Below, piece by piece: positions 1 to 8,603 of a stretch of 64,000 nucleotides of DNA. The notes beneath the pieces were generated by a model. The model did no database searches. It saw only the letters and a list, made by a program, of their open reading frames with translations, and was not told the origin of the DNA. The position numbers and the translations under genes were made by a program. This DNA is from Bradyrhizobium sp. SRL28 (GTDB taxonomy: Bacteria; Pseudomonadota; Alphaproteobacteria; Rhizobiales; Xanthobacteraceae). Location of the stretch: contig NZ_JAHEAG010000022.1 in the NCBI RefSeq assembly GCF_018596315.1, forward strand, positions 62,001 to 126,000. Reading direction: 5' to 3'. Position 1 is the first letter of the stretch. Every line of letters starts with the position of its first letter.

Positions 1-42
1 GCGCCGCGCACCTATCTCGTCTCGACGACGTTCAATTTCTGA
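1..42 (+). CDS. C-terminal end of a probable TonB-dependent receptor (partial)
   Basis: Reading frame 1 is open from the window edge to a TGA at 40-42 and encodes only APRTYLVSTTFNF. An aromatic-rich last beta-strand ending in Phe is the usual C-terminal signature of outer-membrane beta-barrels, and the APRTY.. pattern is typical of TonB-dependent siderophore receptors. The next gene encodes a PepSY membrane protein, and such proteins are often found beside siderophore receptors, which supports the call. Only 13 residues are visible, so the family is an inference. Confidence 0.5.
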   Translation, partial: APRTYLVSTTFNF

Positions 43-205
43 GCGGGGGATGTTCGACAATCGATCCGGCGCGCAAGCGTCGGGTCGATTGGAGCGAATC
101 TAATGTTCAGTCCGTAAAGCCGCATTCGAAGCCTGATAGATCATATCTGACGAAATCAGTCATCGAAGGAAGTCTCTTCGTCACGCCGTCGACGGGACCA
201 ATGCC

Positions 206-1494
206 ATGCGAGCCACCTTCACCACCCTGCATCGCTGGGCCGGTCTCGTTACAGCAGGCTTTCTGTTCATGTCCGGCGTGACCGGAGCCATCATCTCGTG
301 GGATCATGAGCTCGACGAGTGGCTGAACGCGCGGCTGTTCGCTGCGACCACGACCAAGCCTGCATTGCCTTCCGTCGAACTTGCGAGGATTTTCGAGCAG
401 CGCAATCCCATGGGGCGCGTCGTCGCTCTGCGGCTCACACCGGAAGCAGCGGGCGAATCGCTATCCCTCTTCGTGCAGCCGCGCATCGATCCTTCGACCG
501 GCAAGCGCTACGTTCTCGGCTACAATCAGGTCTTTGTCGATCCGGGCACGGGCGACGAACTCGGACGCCGCGAGGTTGGCGCGGTCTGGCCGGTGACACG
601 CGAAAATCTCGTCTCGTTTCTCTATAGGCTGCACTACACGATGCACATCCCGGAATTCTGGGGCAGTAATCGCTGGGGCACGCGGCTTCTCGGTATCATC
701 GCGATCATCTGGACCATCGATTGCTTTGTCGGATTCTATCTCACGCTGCCGTCGCGACGGAAACCCAACGCCGCGCGGCCGGCGGTCGTCGCACGCGAAC
801 TCGGCCGTGGCTTCTGGGCGCGCTGGAAGCCGGCGTGGGTGATAAAGAGGACAGGCAGCCCTTACCGCATCAACTTCGATATCCATCGCGCCTTCAGTCT
901 TTGGACCTGGGGACTGCTATTCATTGTCGCCTTCACGGCGTTTTCGCTGAACCTCTATCGCGAGGTGTTCTCGCCGATCATGCAAGTGGTATCGAGTTAC
1001 ACGCCCACCCCGTTCGAATTGCGCAAGCCCACCCCACCGGACAAGCCGATCGAACCGAAACTGTCGATGGCCGACATCATCGCCATCGCACAGGCCGACG
1101 GCGCGCGGCGGGGCTGGGACACGCCTGTCGGTTCAGTCTTTTATGCGCAGACTTATGGCATCTACGGTGCGCTCTTCTTCAAGCCGGGCGATGACCACGG
1201 CGCCGGCGGAGTTGGCCCGCCACGCCTTTATTACGACGGCATCGAGGCCGTCCGATCGGCGAAAGGCTGCCATGGACAGGAACTGCTGCGGATATCTTCG
1301 TACAAGCGCAGTTTCCGATGCATTCGGGGCGCATCCTCGGATTGCCTGGCCGTATCATGATCTCAGCGATGGGTCTGGTCGTAGCGGCCTTGTCGGTGAC
1401 CGGCGTCGTGATCTGGTGGCGAAAACGCCGCGCCCGCAGGCAGGCGACGCAATCGGCTCGAGAACGCGCATCGTCTTGGGTGCCGGCCGAGTAA
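206..1494 (+). CDS. PepSY-associated transmembrane protein, interrupted by a -1 frameshift
   Basis: This is a PepSY_TM-type inner-membrane protein of the iron-uptake (PiuB-like) family, usually with four transmembrane helices. The first helix starts around residue 10 (LHRWAGLVTAGFLFMSGVTG); further segments lie near residues 165 and 235. The raw frame leaves the family pattern after YYDGIE (about nt 1246) and stops at 1360. Adding one G in GAGG at 1244-1247 restores GRPIGERLPWTGTAADIF, a last membrane helix and a basic tail ending at TAA 1492-1494, about 429 residues in all, which is the usual size. The gene is therefore a recent pseudogene or contains a sequencing error. Its place after a receptor-like end suggests a role in siderophore or haem reduction (inference). 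Confidence 0.8.
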
Positions 1495-1658
1495 CGGTCC
1501 ATATTTCGACACGTACGGGCAAATCAGCTTCTCGCCGCCGGGCAAAGATCGCGCGCGGGCGAAGACTTCCGTTCAGTGCTCGTCAATGGCATTCAAAGAA
1601 TGACCAGGGAACCGAACGATGGGACGGTCGTTTTCGGCAAAACGGAGCGGAGCCGAAC

Positions 1659-2012
1659 ATGCCCGAACGACGGAAGACCACACGCCCGCGAAAAAGCACG
1701 GTCCGGAAAAGCAGCCGCACCACGACCAGGAAGAAATCATCGCCGAAGCGATGGTCGCAACGGGTCACACGCGAAAGCGACGCGCTCGATCTGAAACGCG
1801 GCGTGTTCAAGCTGACCAGCGCCAAGAAAATCGCGGCATCGCTGAAGCGCTCCGCGGAACACAGTTCACGACGCAAGGCCGGCGCCTATCGCTCGGCGCT
1901 GTCGATGCTGACCTTTTATATCAACCGTGCCGGCAAAACGCTGCCCAAAACGCAGCGCGCGCGACTGGAACGCGCGAAGGTCGAGCTGAAGCATCAGTTC
2001 GGGCGGGAGTAG
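1659..2012 (+). CDS. DUF3175 family small basic protein
   Basis: The 117-residue product has a Lys/Arg/Thr-rich N-terminus (about residues 1-40) and a conserved C-terminal part containing KWSQRVT-like, ALDL..GVFKL, IAASLKRSAE and SMLTFYINRAGK blocks, the signature of DUF3175. The function of this family is unknown. The start at 1659 is chosen because a purine-rich GGAGCGGAG lies just upstream and because conservation begins after it; the open frame extends further 5' only through unrelated sequence. A type A repeat begins right after the stop. Confidence 0.75.
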   Translation: MPERRKTTRPRKSTVRKSSRTTTRKKSSPKRWSQRVTRESDALDLKRGVFKLTSAKKIAASLKRSAEHSSRRKAGAYRSALSMLTFYINRAGKTLPKTQRARLERAKVELKHQFGRE

Positions 2013-2014
2013 CC

Positions 2015-2080
2015 CGTAGGGTGGGCAAAGCCACCGGGTCGCGCGAATGCGCGCCCGATGACAGACGCCGCGTGCCCACC
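2015..2080. repeat. Intergenic palindromic repeat, type A
   Basis: It begins CGTAGGGTGGGCAAAG and ends GCGTGCCCACC, the arms of a repeat seen again at 9724, 11936 and 51024 (half copy at 33551). This copy is diverged internally. Repeats of this kind are common in Bradyrhizobium intergenic DNA. Confidence 0.75.
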
Positions 2081-2123
2081 GTTCGGAGTTCTGCCCTGAT
2101 ATTCGCCATGAAGCGATCGAGTT

Positions 2124-2209
2124 CGTAGCCCGGATGGAGCGAAGCGCAATCCGGGGTCAGTACATCCGCGACACCGCTCCCGGATTTCGCTTCGCTCCAT
2201 CCGGGCTAC
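2124..2209. repeat. Intergenic palindromic repeat, type B
   Basis: The left arm is CGTAGCCCGGATGGAGCGAA and the right arm is its reverse complement ending CATCCGGGCTAC. It can fold into a long hairpin. Other copies lie at 43529 and 53318, with a half copy at 27865. It sits between two copies of the 3' end of the chemoreceptor gene. Confidence 0.85.
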
Positions 2210-2219
2210 AAGCTGAGAA

Positions 2220-4256
2220 TCACGCCGCCCTGATATTCGCCATGAAGCGGTCGAGCTCTTCGCGCAGGCGCGTGCTTTCGCTCGACAGCGTGCGCGCTGA
2301 ATTCAGCACTTCCTCGGAAGCCGAGCCGGTTTCGGTCGCGCCGCGATTGACGTGCATGACGTTGGTCGCGGCTTCCTGCGTGCCTTGCGCGACGTTCTGG
2401 ACGCTGCGCGCGATTTCCTGCGTCGCCGAGCTTTGCTGCTCGACGGCGCTCGCGATCGTCGAGGCGATGTCGGAGATTTTTCCGATGGTGCCGCCGATCT
2501 CCTTGATCGCGGCGACCGATTCCTGCGTGGCGCCCTGCATGCCCGAGATGTGATTGGAAATCTCGTCGGTCGCTTTCGCGGTCTGGCTGGCGAGCGATTT
2601 GACTTCCGACGCCACCACGGCAAAGCCGCGGCCGGCATCGCCCGCACGCGCCGCCTCGATGGTGGCATTCAGCGCCAGCAAATTGGTCTGCTCGGCAATC
2701 GCCGTGATCAGCTTGACGACGTCGCCGATCTCCTGCGCGGCACGCGACAGCTTGCCGATCCGCCCGTCGGTCTGTTCGGCCTGACGGACGGCGGCTTCCG
2801 CAATCTGGCTGCTTTCCTTGACGCGCCGACCGATCTCGTCGACGGACGCCGACAATTCCTCGGTCGCCGAAGCCACCGACTGCATGTTGGTGGAGGCTTC
2901 CTCCGAGGCGCCGGCGACCTGGCTGGACAGGCTTTGGGTGGTCTCCGCGGTGCGCGTGAGTGTGCCGGCGGCGGCTTCAAGCTGCACGGCCGACGACGAT
3001 ACGTTGGCGACGATGGCGCCGACCGCGGTCTCGAATTCGTCGGCGAAACGAATGAGTTCGGCGCGGCGCGCGGCACTCGCCGCCTTGTTCTGCGCTTCCT
3101 GGGTGGCGGCGTCGCGCTCGGCGCGGGCGATGGCCTGCACCTTGAACTCCTCGACCGCGCTTGCCATCTCGCCGAGCTCGTCCTTGCGGCCGAGGCCGGG
3201 CAGCACGACTTCGAAATTACCGGCGGCGAGTTTGCGCATCGCGTTGCACATCGCCGTCATCGGCCTGGAGATGCCCTTGCCGAGCAGGAACGCCCAGACG
3301 CAGCCGAGCAGGAAGCCGCCGGCGGCCAGGATCAGGATCAGCCGTTCGGTCTCGCCGATGGTCTCATCCGATTCGGCTTCGAGCCGCTTCTGATCGGCCA
3401 GCAAGTCCGACTTCATCGCGCCCGAGCCCTTGTTGATGGCGGCGGCCGATTCCGTCATTTCCAGCGTCAGCTCATCGATCTCCTTGGCATTATCGACCAG
3501 CTTGGCGAGCGACTGCCGGTATTCCTCGAGCATTCCCCCGACTTCCTTGATCCCCTCGACGATCTTTTCGTTTTTCGACGAAATCGCCTTCAGCGAGTTC
3601 TCGACGAATTTCAGGCGCGCCAGCGCGCTCGCTGCGACCGTCTTGTCCGAATTGACGACGAACGTATTGGCGAGCCCGGTGACCGCCTGAAACTGCTCGG
3701 TCACCTTCTTCGCGCCGAGCGTGATCACCGGCATTTCGTCATCATCGGCATTGCTCGGGAGATCATAGAGCTTGTAGCGTAGCGAGTTGCCGGTGCGCGT
3801 GAGCTGGTTTTGCGCGATGCGCGCGCTCTCGTCCTTGACCTTGAGGATGTCGGCAAAAATCTTGGTGAAGGCGCGGAATTCCCGTTCCAGCTTCGCGACC
3901 TGCTCCAGCCGCGTCGGGTTGGTGGTTGCCTTCATCGAGGCAATGATCGCGTCCTTCAGGCCGGTTTCGGCCGCCAGTGCCGCCTTGCCGTCCTCTTCCT
4001 TTCCGGTCGCCACGAAATAGCGGGCGAGCGAGCGATAGGAGATCAGTTCGCGATCGATGTCGCGCGACAGGTCGGCCTCCTGCACGCTGCGCCGGTAGGT
4101 ATCCACGACGGCGGAAACACGTTCGAATCCGAGATAGGCAAACCCCATGCTGGCGGCCGAAATCGCCAGCACGACGGCAAAGCCGAGCATGATCTTGGCG
4201 CGGAACCGCAGGGTTGGGAGCTTGAAGGACGAGCCGCTACGCTTCAAAAATCGCAC
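2220..4256 (-). CDS. Methyl-accepting chemotaxis protein
   Basis: This chemoreceptor of 678 residues sends ligand signals to a CheA/CheW array. Order of parts: a short basic cytoplasmic leader, TM1 (about 21-43), a long helical periplasmic sensor (about 44-304) of the helical-bimodular (HBM) type by its heptad-like composition, TM2 (about 305-327), HAMP (about 328-385), and a coiled-coil signalling domain with the conserved hairpin tip EQTNLLALNATIEAARAGDA starting at residue 522. No CheR/CheB pentapeptide is seen at the C-terminus, which ends FMANIRAA. The ligand cannot be told; HBM receptors often sense organic acids. No che genes are adjacent. Its last 28 bases are duplicated at 2094-2121. 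Confidence 0.93.
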   Translation of the reverse strand: MRFLKRSGSSFKLPTLRFRAKIMLGFAVVLAISAASMGFAYLGFERVSAVVDTYRRSVQEADLSRDIDRELISYRSLARYFVATGKEEDGKAALAAETGLKDAIIASMKATTNPTRLEQVAKLEREFRAFTKIFADILKVKDESARIAQNQLTRTGNSLRYKLYDLPSNADDDEMPVITLGAKKVTEQFQAVTGLANTFVVNSDKTVAASALARLKFVENSLKAISSKNEKIVEGIKEVGGMLEEYRQSLAKLVDNAKEIDELTLEMTESAAAINKGSGAMKSDLLADQKRLEAESDETIGETERLILILAAGGFLLGCVWAFLLGKGISRPMTAMCNAMRKLAAGNFEVVLPGLGRKDELGEMASAVEEFKVQAIARAERDAATQEAQNKAASAARRAELIRFADEFETAVGAIVANVSSSAVQLEAAAGTLTRTAETTQSLSSQVAGASEEASTNMQSVASATEELSASVDEIGRRVKESSQIAEAAVRQAEQTDGRIGKLSRAAQEIGDVVKLITAIAEQTNLLALNATIEAARAGDAGRGFAVVASEVKSLASQTAKATDEISNHISGMQGATQESVAAIKEIGGTIGKISDIASTIASAVEQQSSATQEIARSVQNVAQGTQEAATNVMHVNRGATETGSASEEVLNSARTLSSESTRLREELDRFMANIRAA

Positions 4257-4390
4257 GTCACACCCCGTTTTCGTTCTGAAAAACAGGCATCGGGGGCCCA
4301 GCCCCCAATCCGGTGCGCAAAGTTAAGGCAGAATGGATAAGGGCGGGTAAATCCGGGAAAGGTTGGCAAGGAGATGCCGGTGACCGTCTC

Positions 4391-4577
4391 TTACCCTCCC
4401 CTGGAGGGGTCCGAGACGAGCAAAGCTCGCTCGTGGGTCGACGCGCGTGGAACGCGCGGCGGGGTGGGGTGACGGTCTCTCCACATCCAACAGTGCCCGA
4501 GTGGAGAGATCACCCCACCCCGTTTCGCATTTCGCTTCGCTCCATGCGAACCGACCCTCCCCCTCCAGGGGAGGGTA
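4391..4577. repeat. Intergenic palindromic repeat, type C
   Basis: The arms are TTACCCTCCCCTGGAGGGG and CCCTCCAGGGGAGGGTA, with an inner second inverted pair (GGGGTGGGGTGA / TCACCCCACCCC). The same element occurs at 13376-13527. The gap 4257-4716 contains this repeat, a possible promoter for the cox genes and nothing else recognised. Confidence 0.85.
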
Positions 4578-4652
4578 GAAGAAGTTCGCGTCGCGAGTCG
4601 CTGCACGCGCTCGCCAATGTCATCACAATGACAGGCCTACCCAAAATCCTAG

Positions 4653-4681
4653 TTGCAAGTTCCCTCTCCCGTGTTTCTAAT
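4653..4681 (+). promoter_or_regulatory. Possible sigma-70-type promoter for coxSLM
   Basis: TTGCAA, 17 bases, then TCTAAT resembles -35 and -10 boxes (4/6 and 5/6 matches). It lies about 36 bases before the coxS start in unusually AT-rich sequence. Match quality is modest. Confidence 0.3.
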
Positions 4682-4716
4682 TGGAATAATTATAAAACAT
4701 CGGGGAGGTACCACGC

Positions 4717-5202
4717 GTGTCTACAGTCAAACTGACGGTGAACGGTAAAGCCGTCTCGGCCGAGGTCGAGGACCGGACGCTTCTGGTCCATCTCCTGCGC
4801 GAAAATCTGAACCTGACCGGCACCCATGTCGGCTGCGATACCAGCCAGTGCGGCGCCTGCGTCGTCCACATCGACGGCCGGGCGGTGAAATCCTGCACCG
4901 TGCTGGCCGGCCAGGCGGCCGGCTCCAACGTCACCACCATCGAGGGCATTGCCAAAGGCGACGAACTGCACCCCATGCAGGCGGCGTTCCGCGATAATCA
5001 CGGCCTGCAGTGCGGTTACTGCACCCCGGGCATGATCATGTCGGCGATCGATATGGTGCACCGCCACAGCGGCCAACTCGACGAGGAAACCGTCCGGCAG
5101 GAGCTGGAAGGCAACATCTGCCGCTGCACCGGTTACCACAACATCGTCAAGGCGGTGCTCGATGCGGCCGGGCGCATGAAGGTGGCGCAGGCGGCGGAAT
5201 AG
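4717..5202 (+). CDS. coxS: Aerobic CO dehydrogenase-type small subunit, two [2Fe-2S] clusters
   Basis: This is the electron-transfer subunit of a molybdenum hydroxylase of the xanthine oxidase family, 161 residues, the normal length. Residues 1-77 form a ferredoxin-like domain with C40, C45, C48 and C60 for one [2Fe-2S] cluster. The C-terminal helical domain holds C99, C102, C135 and C137 (CGYC and CRCTGYHNIV) for the second. The GTG start follows GGGGAGG by seven bases. It is the first gene of coxS-coxL-coxM; the S-L-M order is the one described for form II enzymes (form I is M-S-L). The substrate need not be CO. Confidence 0.93.
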   Translation: MSTVKLTVNGKAVSAEVEDRTLLVHLLRENLNLTGTHVGCDTSQCGACVVHIDGRAVKSCTVLAGQAAGSNVTTIEGIAKGDELHPMQAAFRDNHGLQCGYCTPGMIMSAIDMVHRHSGQLDEETVRQELEGNICRCTGYHNIVKAVLDAAGRMKVAQAAE

Positions 5203-5286
5203 CCGCCGGCCCGCAATTTTCGAATTCGACACCGCGTTTCGATGGGAATGGCGGGAAACAAATAACTCCGGTTGGGAGGACAGGAC

Positions 5287-7626
5287 ATGGGCGTTGAAGG
5301 CATTGGCGCAAGCGTCGTGCGCAAGGAAGACCGCCGTTTCATTACCGGCAAGGGCCGCTACGTCGACGATATCAAGCTGGTGGGCATGACCCACGCACAC
5401 TTCATCCGCAGCCCGCACGCGCATGCCAGGATCAAGAGCATCGACACCTCAGCGGCAATGAATATGCCGGGCGTGGTCGGGGTGCTGACCGGTCAGCAAC
5501 TCGTCGACGACAAGATCGGCAATCTGATCTGCGGCTGGGCCATCACCTCCAAGGATGGCACGGGCATGAAGATGGGCGCTTGGCCGGCGATGGCACCGGA
5601 GACCGTGCGTTTCGTCGGCCAGGCGGTCGCGGTGGTGGTCGCCGAGACCAAGAACCAGGCCAAGGATGCGGCCGAGGCCGTGGTCGTCAATTACGAGGAA
5701 CTGCCTGCCGTTCCGGATATCAGCGCCGCGATCAAGCCGGGCGCGCCGCAACTGCACCCGGAAGCCCCAGGCAACGTGATCTACGACTGGACCATCGGCG
5801 ACGAGGGCGCGACTGACGCAGCCTTCAAGTCGGCGGCAAATGTCATATCGCTCGACATCACCAACAACCGCCTCGTTCCGAACGCGATGGAGCCGCGCGC
5901 GGCGATCGCGGAATATAACGAGCCGGAAGAGCATTTCACGCTCTACACGACCTCGCAGAATCCGCATGTCGCGCGCCTCGTGCTGTCGGCGTTCTACAAC
6001 ATCGCGCAGGAGCACAAGCTGCGGGTGGTGGCGCCCGACGTCGGCGGCGGATTTGGCTCAAAAATCTTCATCTACCCTGAGGAGATGGTGGCGCTGTGGG
6101 CCTCCAAGAAGGTCGGCCGTCCGGTGAAGTGGACCGGCGACCGCACCGAAGCCTTCCTGACCGACGCCCATGGCCGCGATCACCTCACCAAGGCGGAGAT
6201 GGCGTTCGACAAGGACAACAAGGTCACCGGGCTGCGGGTCAAGACCTACGCCAATCTCGGCGGCTACATGTCGCTGTTCTCCTCCTCGGTGCCGACCTAT
6301 CTCTATGCGACGCTGCTGTCGGGCCAGTACAACATCCCCAACATCTTCGCCGAAGTGATCAGCGTCTACACCAACACCGTGCCGGTCGACGCCTATCGCG
6401 GCGCGGGCCGGCCCGAAGCCAGCTTCGTCGTGGAGCGGCTGATGGAAACCGCGGCGCGGCAGTTGAAGGTCGATCCGGCAGAGTTGCGCCGCAAGAACTT
6501 CATCACGCAGTTCCCGCATCAGACGCCGGTCATCATGGCCTATGATATCGGCGACTTTAATGCCTCGCTCGACTCCGCGATGAAGGCGATCGATTACGCG
6601 GGCTTCCCGGCACGCAAGGCGAAGGCCAAATCCGAAGGCAAGCTCCGCGGCATCGGCGTCTCCTGCTACATTGAGGCCTGCGGCATCGCGCCCTCGAAAG
6701 CCGTCGGCAGCTTAGGTGCCGGCGTCGGTCTGTGGGAATCGGCGGAAGTCCGCGTCAATCCGGTCGGCACCATCGAAGTCCTGACGGGATCGCACAGCCA
6801 CGGCCAGGGTCATGAGACGACGTTCTGCCAGCTCATCGCCGAACGCCTCGGCATTCCCATCAGCCAGGTGCAGATCGTCCATGGCGACACTGATAAAGTG
6901 CAGTTCGGCATGGGCACCTACGGTTCACGCTCGGCGGCCGTGGGTCTCACCGCGATCCTGAAGGCGATGGAAAAGGTCGAGGCCAAGGCCAAGAAGATCG
7001 CGGCCCATCAGCTCGAAGCATCCGAAAACGACATCGTCATCGAGAACGGCGAGTTCAAGGTCACCGGTACCGACAAGTCGATTGCGCTGCCGATGGTCGC
7101 GCTTGCCGCCTACACCGCGCACAACCTGCCTGACGGCATGGAGCCGGGCCTGAAGGAAGGCGCGTTCTACGACCCGACCAACTTCACCTTCCCGGCCGGC
7201 GCCTATATCTGCGAAATGGAAGTAGATAGCGCGACCGGCAAGACCTCCTTCGTCAACTTCGTGGCGGCTGACGATTTCGGGCGGCTGATCAATCCGATGA
7301 TCGTCGAGGGCCAGGTCCATGGCGGTCTCGCCCAGGGCATCGGCCAGGCGCTGCTTGAAAGCGCGGTGTACGACTCCTCTGGCCAGCTTCTGACGGCATC
7401 GTTCATGGACTACGCCATGCCGCGATCCGATGACCTGCCCTCGTTCAAGCTGTCGCACACCACGACGCTGTGTCCGGGCAATCCGCTCGGCGTCAAGGGT
7501 TGCGGCGAAGCCGGCGCGATCGGCGCTTCCGCGGCCGTTATCAACGCCATCACGGATGCAATCGGCAACAACAAGCTCGAAATGCCCGCGACACCCGATC
7601 GCGTCTGGCATGCGATTCACGGCTGA
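5287..7626 (+). CDS. coxL: Molybdenum-binding large subunit, form II CO dehydrogenase type
   Basis: This 779-residue catalytic subunit would carry the molybdopterin cytosine dinucleotide cofactor. DVGGGFGSK starts at residue 251. The active-site loop is AYRGAGR at residues 369-375, the form II signature; the verified CO-oxidising form I enzymes have AYXCSFR with the Mo/Cu-bridging Cys, which is absent here. The start at 5287 follows GGGAGGA by six bases; an ATG 15 bases upstream overlaps that site and is less likely. Form II enzymes are poor or unproven CO oxidisers, so the true substrate is open. No coxD/E/F maturation genes are in the window. Confidence 0.93.
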   Translation: MGVEGIGASVVRKEDRRFITGKGRYVDDIKLVGMTHAHFIRSPHAHARIKSIDTSAAMNMPGVVGVLTGQQLVDDKIGNLICGWAITSKDGTGMKMGAWPAMAPETVRFVGQAVAVVVAETKNQAKDAAEAVVVNYEELPAVPDISAAIKPGAPQLHPEAPGNVIYDWTIGDEGATDAAFKSAANVISLDITNNRLVPNAMEPRAAIAEYNEPEEHFTLYTTSQNPHVARLVLSAFYNIAQEHKLRVVAPDVGGGFGSKIFIYPEEMVALWASKKVGRPVKWTGDRTEAFLTDAHGRDHLTKAEMAFDKDNKVTGLRVKTYANLGGYMSLFSSSVPTYLYATLLSGQYNIPNIFAEVISVYTNTVPVDAYRGAGRPEASFVVERLMETAARQLKVDPAELRRKNFITQFPHQTPVIMAYDIGDFNASLDSAMKAIDYAGFPARKAKAKSEGKLRGIGVSCYIEACGIAPSKAVGSLGAGVGLWESAEVRVNPVGTIEVLTGSHSHGQGHETTFCQLIAERLGIPISQVQIVHGDTDKVQFGMGTYGSRSAAVGLTAILKAMEKVEAKAKKIAAHQLEASENDIVIENGEFKVTGTDKSIALPMVALAAYTAHNLPDGMEPGLKEGAFYDPTNFTFPAGAYICEMEVDSATGKTSFVNFVAADDFGRLINPMIVEGQVHGGLAQGIGQALLESAVYDSSGQLLTASFMDYAMPRSDDLPSFKLSHTTTLCPGNPLGVKGCGEAGAIGASAAVINAITDAIGNNKLEMPATPDRVWHAIHG

Positions 7627-7641
7627 GAGGGAGGACACATC

Positions 7642-8442
7642 ATGTACCAGACAACTTACCACCGCCCCTCTTCAGTCGACGAAGCGGTTTCGATGTTCAC
7701 CAGGGGTTCGGATTCGAAGTACCTGGCCGGCGGCCACACGCTGATTCCGGTGATGAAGCAGCGGCTGGCAGCGCCATCCGATGTGATCGATCTCGGCAAG
7801 ATCAAGGAACTGGTCGGCATTGAAGCGTCGGGCGACACGCTGACGATCAAGGCGGCCACGACCTACTTCGACATCATGCAAAGCGCCGAAGTGAAAAAGT
7901 CGATCCCCGCGATCGCCTATCTCACCTCGGTCCTCGGCGACCCCGCGGTGCGCCACCGCGGCACGATCGGCGGCTCGATCGCCAATAACGATCCGGCCGC
8001 GGATTTTCCGGCGGCTTTGGTCTCGCTTGGAGCCACCGTGAAAACCAACAAGCGCTCGATTTCGGCGGACGACTTCTTCAAGGGCTTGTTCACGACGGCG
8101 CTTGAGGACGGCGAAATCATCACCGCCGTGTCGTTCCCGATTCCTGCCAAGGCAGGCTATGCCAAGATGCGCCATCCCGCCTCGCGTTTCGCGCTGACCG
8201 GCGTGTTCGTAACCAAGACCAAGGCGGGTGAGGTCAGGGTCGCGGCGACCGGCGCATCGCAAGATGGCGTCATGCGGGTGTCGGCGATCGAAGCGGCGCT
8301 GAAGGCAAATTGGGCGGCGGGCGCACTCGACAGTGTCAAGGTTTCCGCCGACGGCCTGATGAGCGATATCCACGGCACCTCGGACTATCGCGCCAATCTG
8401 GTGAAGGTGATGGCGCAGCGCGCGGTGGACGCCGCGGGCTAA
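7642..8442 (+). CDS. coxM: FAD-binding medium subunit of the molybdenum hydroxylase
   Basis: This 266-residue subunit takes electrons from the iron-sulfur subunit to FAD. It shows the two FAD-binding signatures of the family, AGGHTLIPVMKQRL near residue 33 and TIGGSIANNDPAAD near residue 111, then a CO-dehydrogenase flavoprotein C-terminal domain. It starts 15 bases after coxL with GAGGGAGGA ahead of the ATG. It completes an S-L-M operon and is followed by a strong intrinsic terminator, which suggests the transcription unit ends here. Confidence 0.93.
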   Translation: MYQTTYHRPSSVDEAVSMFTRGSDSKYLAGGHTLIPVMKQRLAAPSDVIDLGKIKELVGIEASGDTLTIKAATTYFDIMQSAEVKKSIPAIAYLTSVLGDPAVRHRGTIGGSIANNDPAADFPAALVSLGATVKTNKRSISADDFFKGLFTTALEDGEIITAVSFPIPAKAGYAKMRHPASRFALTGVFVTKTKAGEVRVAATGASQDGVMRVSAIEAALKANWAAGALDSVKVSADGLMSDIHGTSDYRANLVKVMAQRAVDAAG

Positions 8443-8466
8443 TAGCGCCTGAACACAACTTTCACG

Positions 8467-8500
8467 AAAGCGGCGCGCAGCAATGCGCGCCGCTTTTTCA
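8467..8500 (+). terminator. Rho-independent terminator after coxM
   Basis: AAAGCGGCGCGC at 8467-8478 pairs perfectly with GCGCGCCGCTTT at 8485-8496 around a six-base loop, and a short T run follows. It lies 24 bases after the coxM stop. Confidence 0.85.
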
Positions 8501-8603
8501 TTTTGGTTCGATTCTCGGCAAAAGTGACTTGCCACGGTCTCGCTTCGGCGGGACAAGTTAGCTAATCAACTAATTAAGACGTTTCCCTTGGGAGAGAAAA
8601 CAA

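Noticed and set aside
1143..1658. N-terminal extension of the DUF3175 protein into the PepSY gene
   Set aside because: The frame overlaps the PepSY coding region and shows no conservation before ATG 1659.
5287..7626. Bona fide CO-oxidising (form I) CoxL
   Set aside because: The active-site loop is AYRGAGR rather than AYXCSFR, and gene order is S-L-M.
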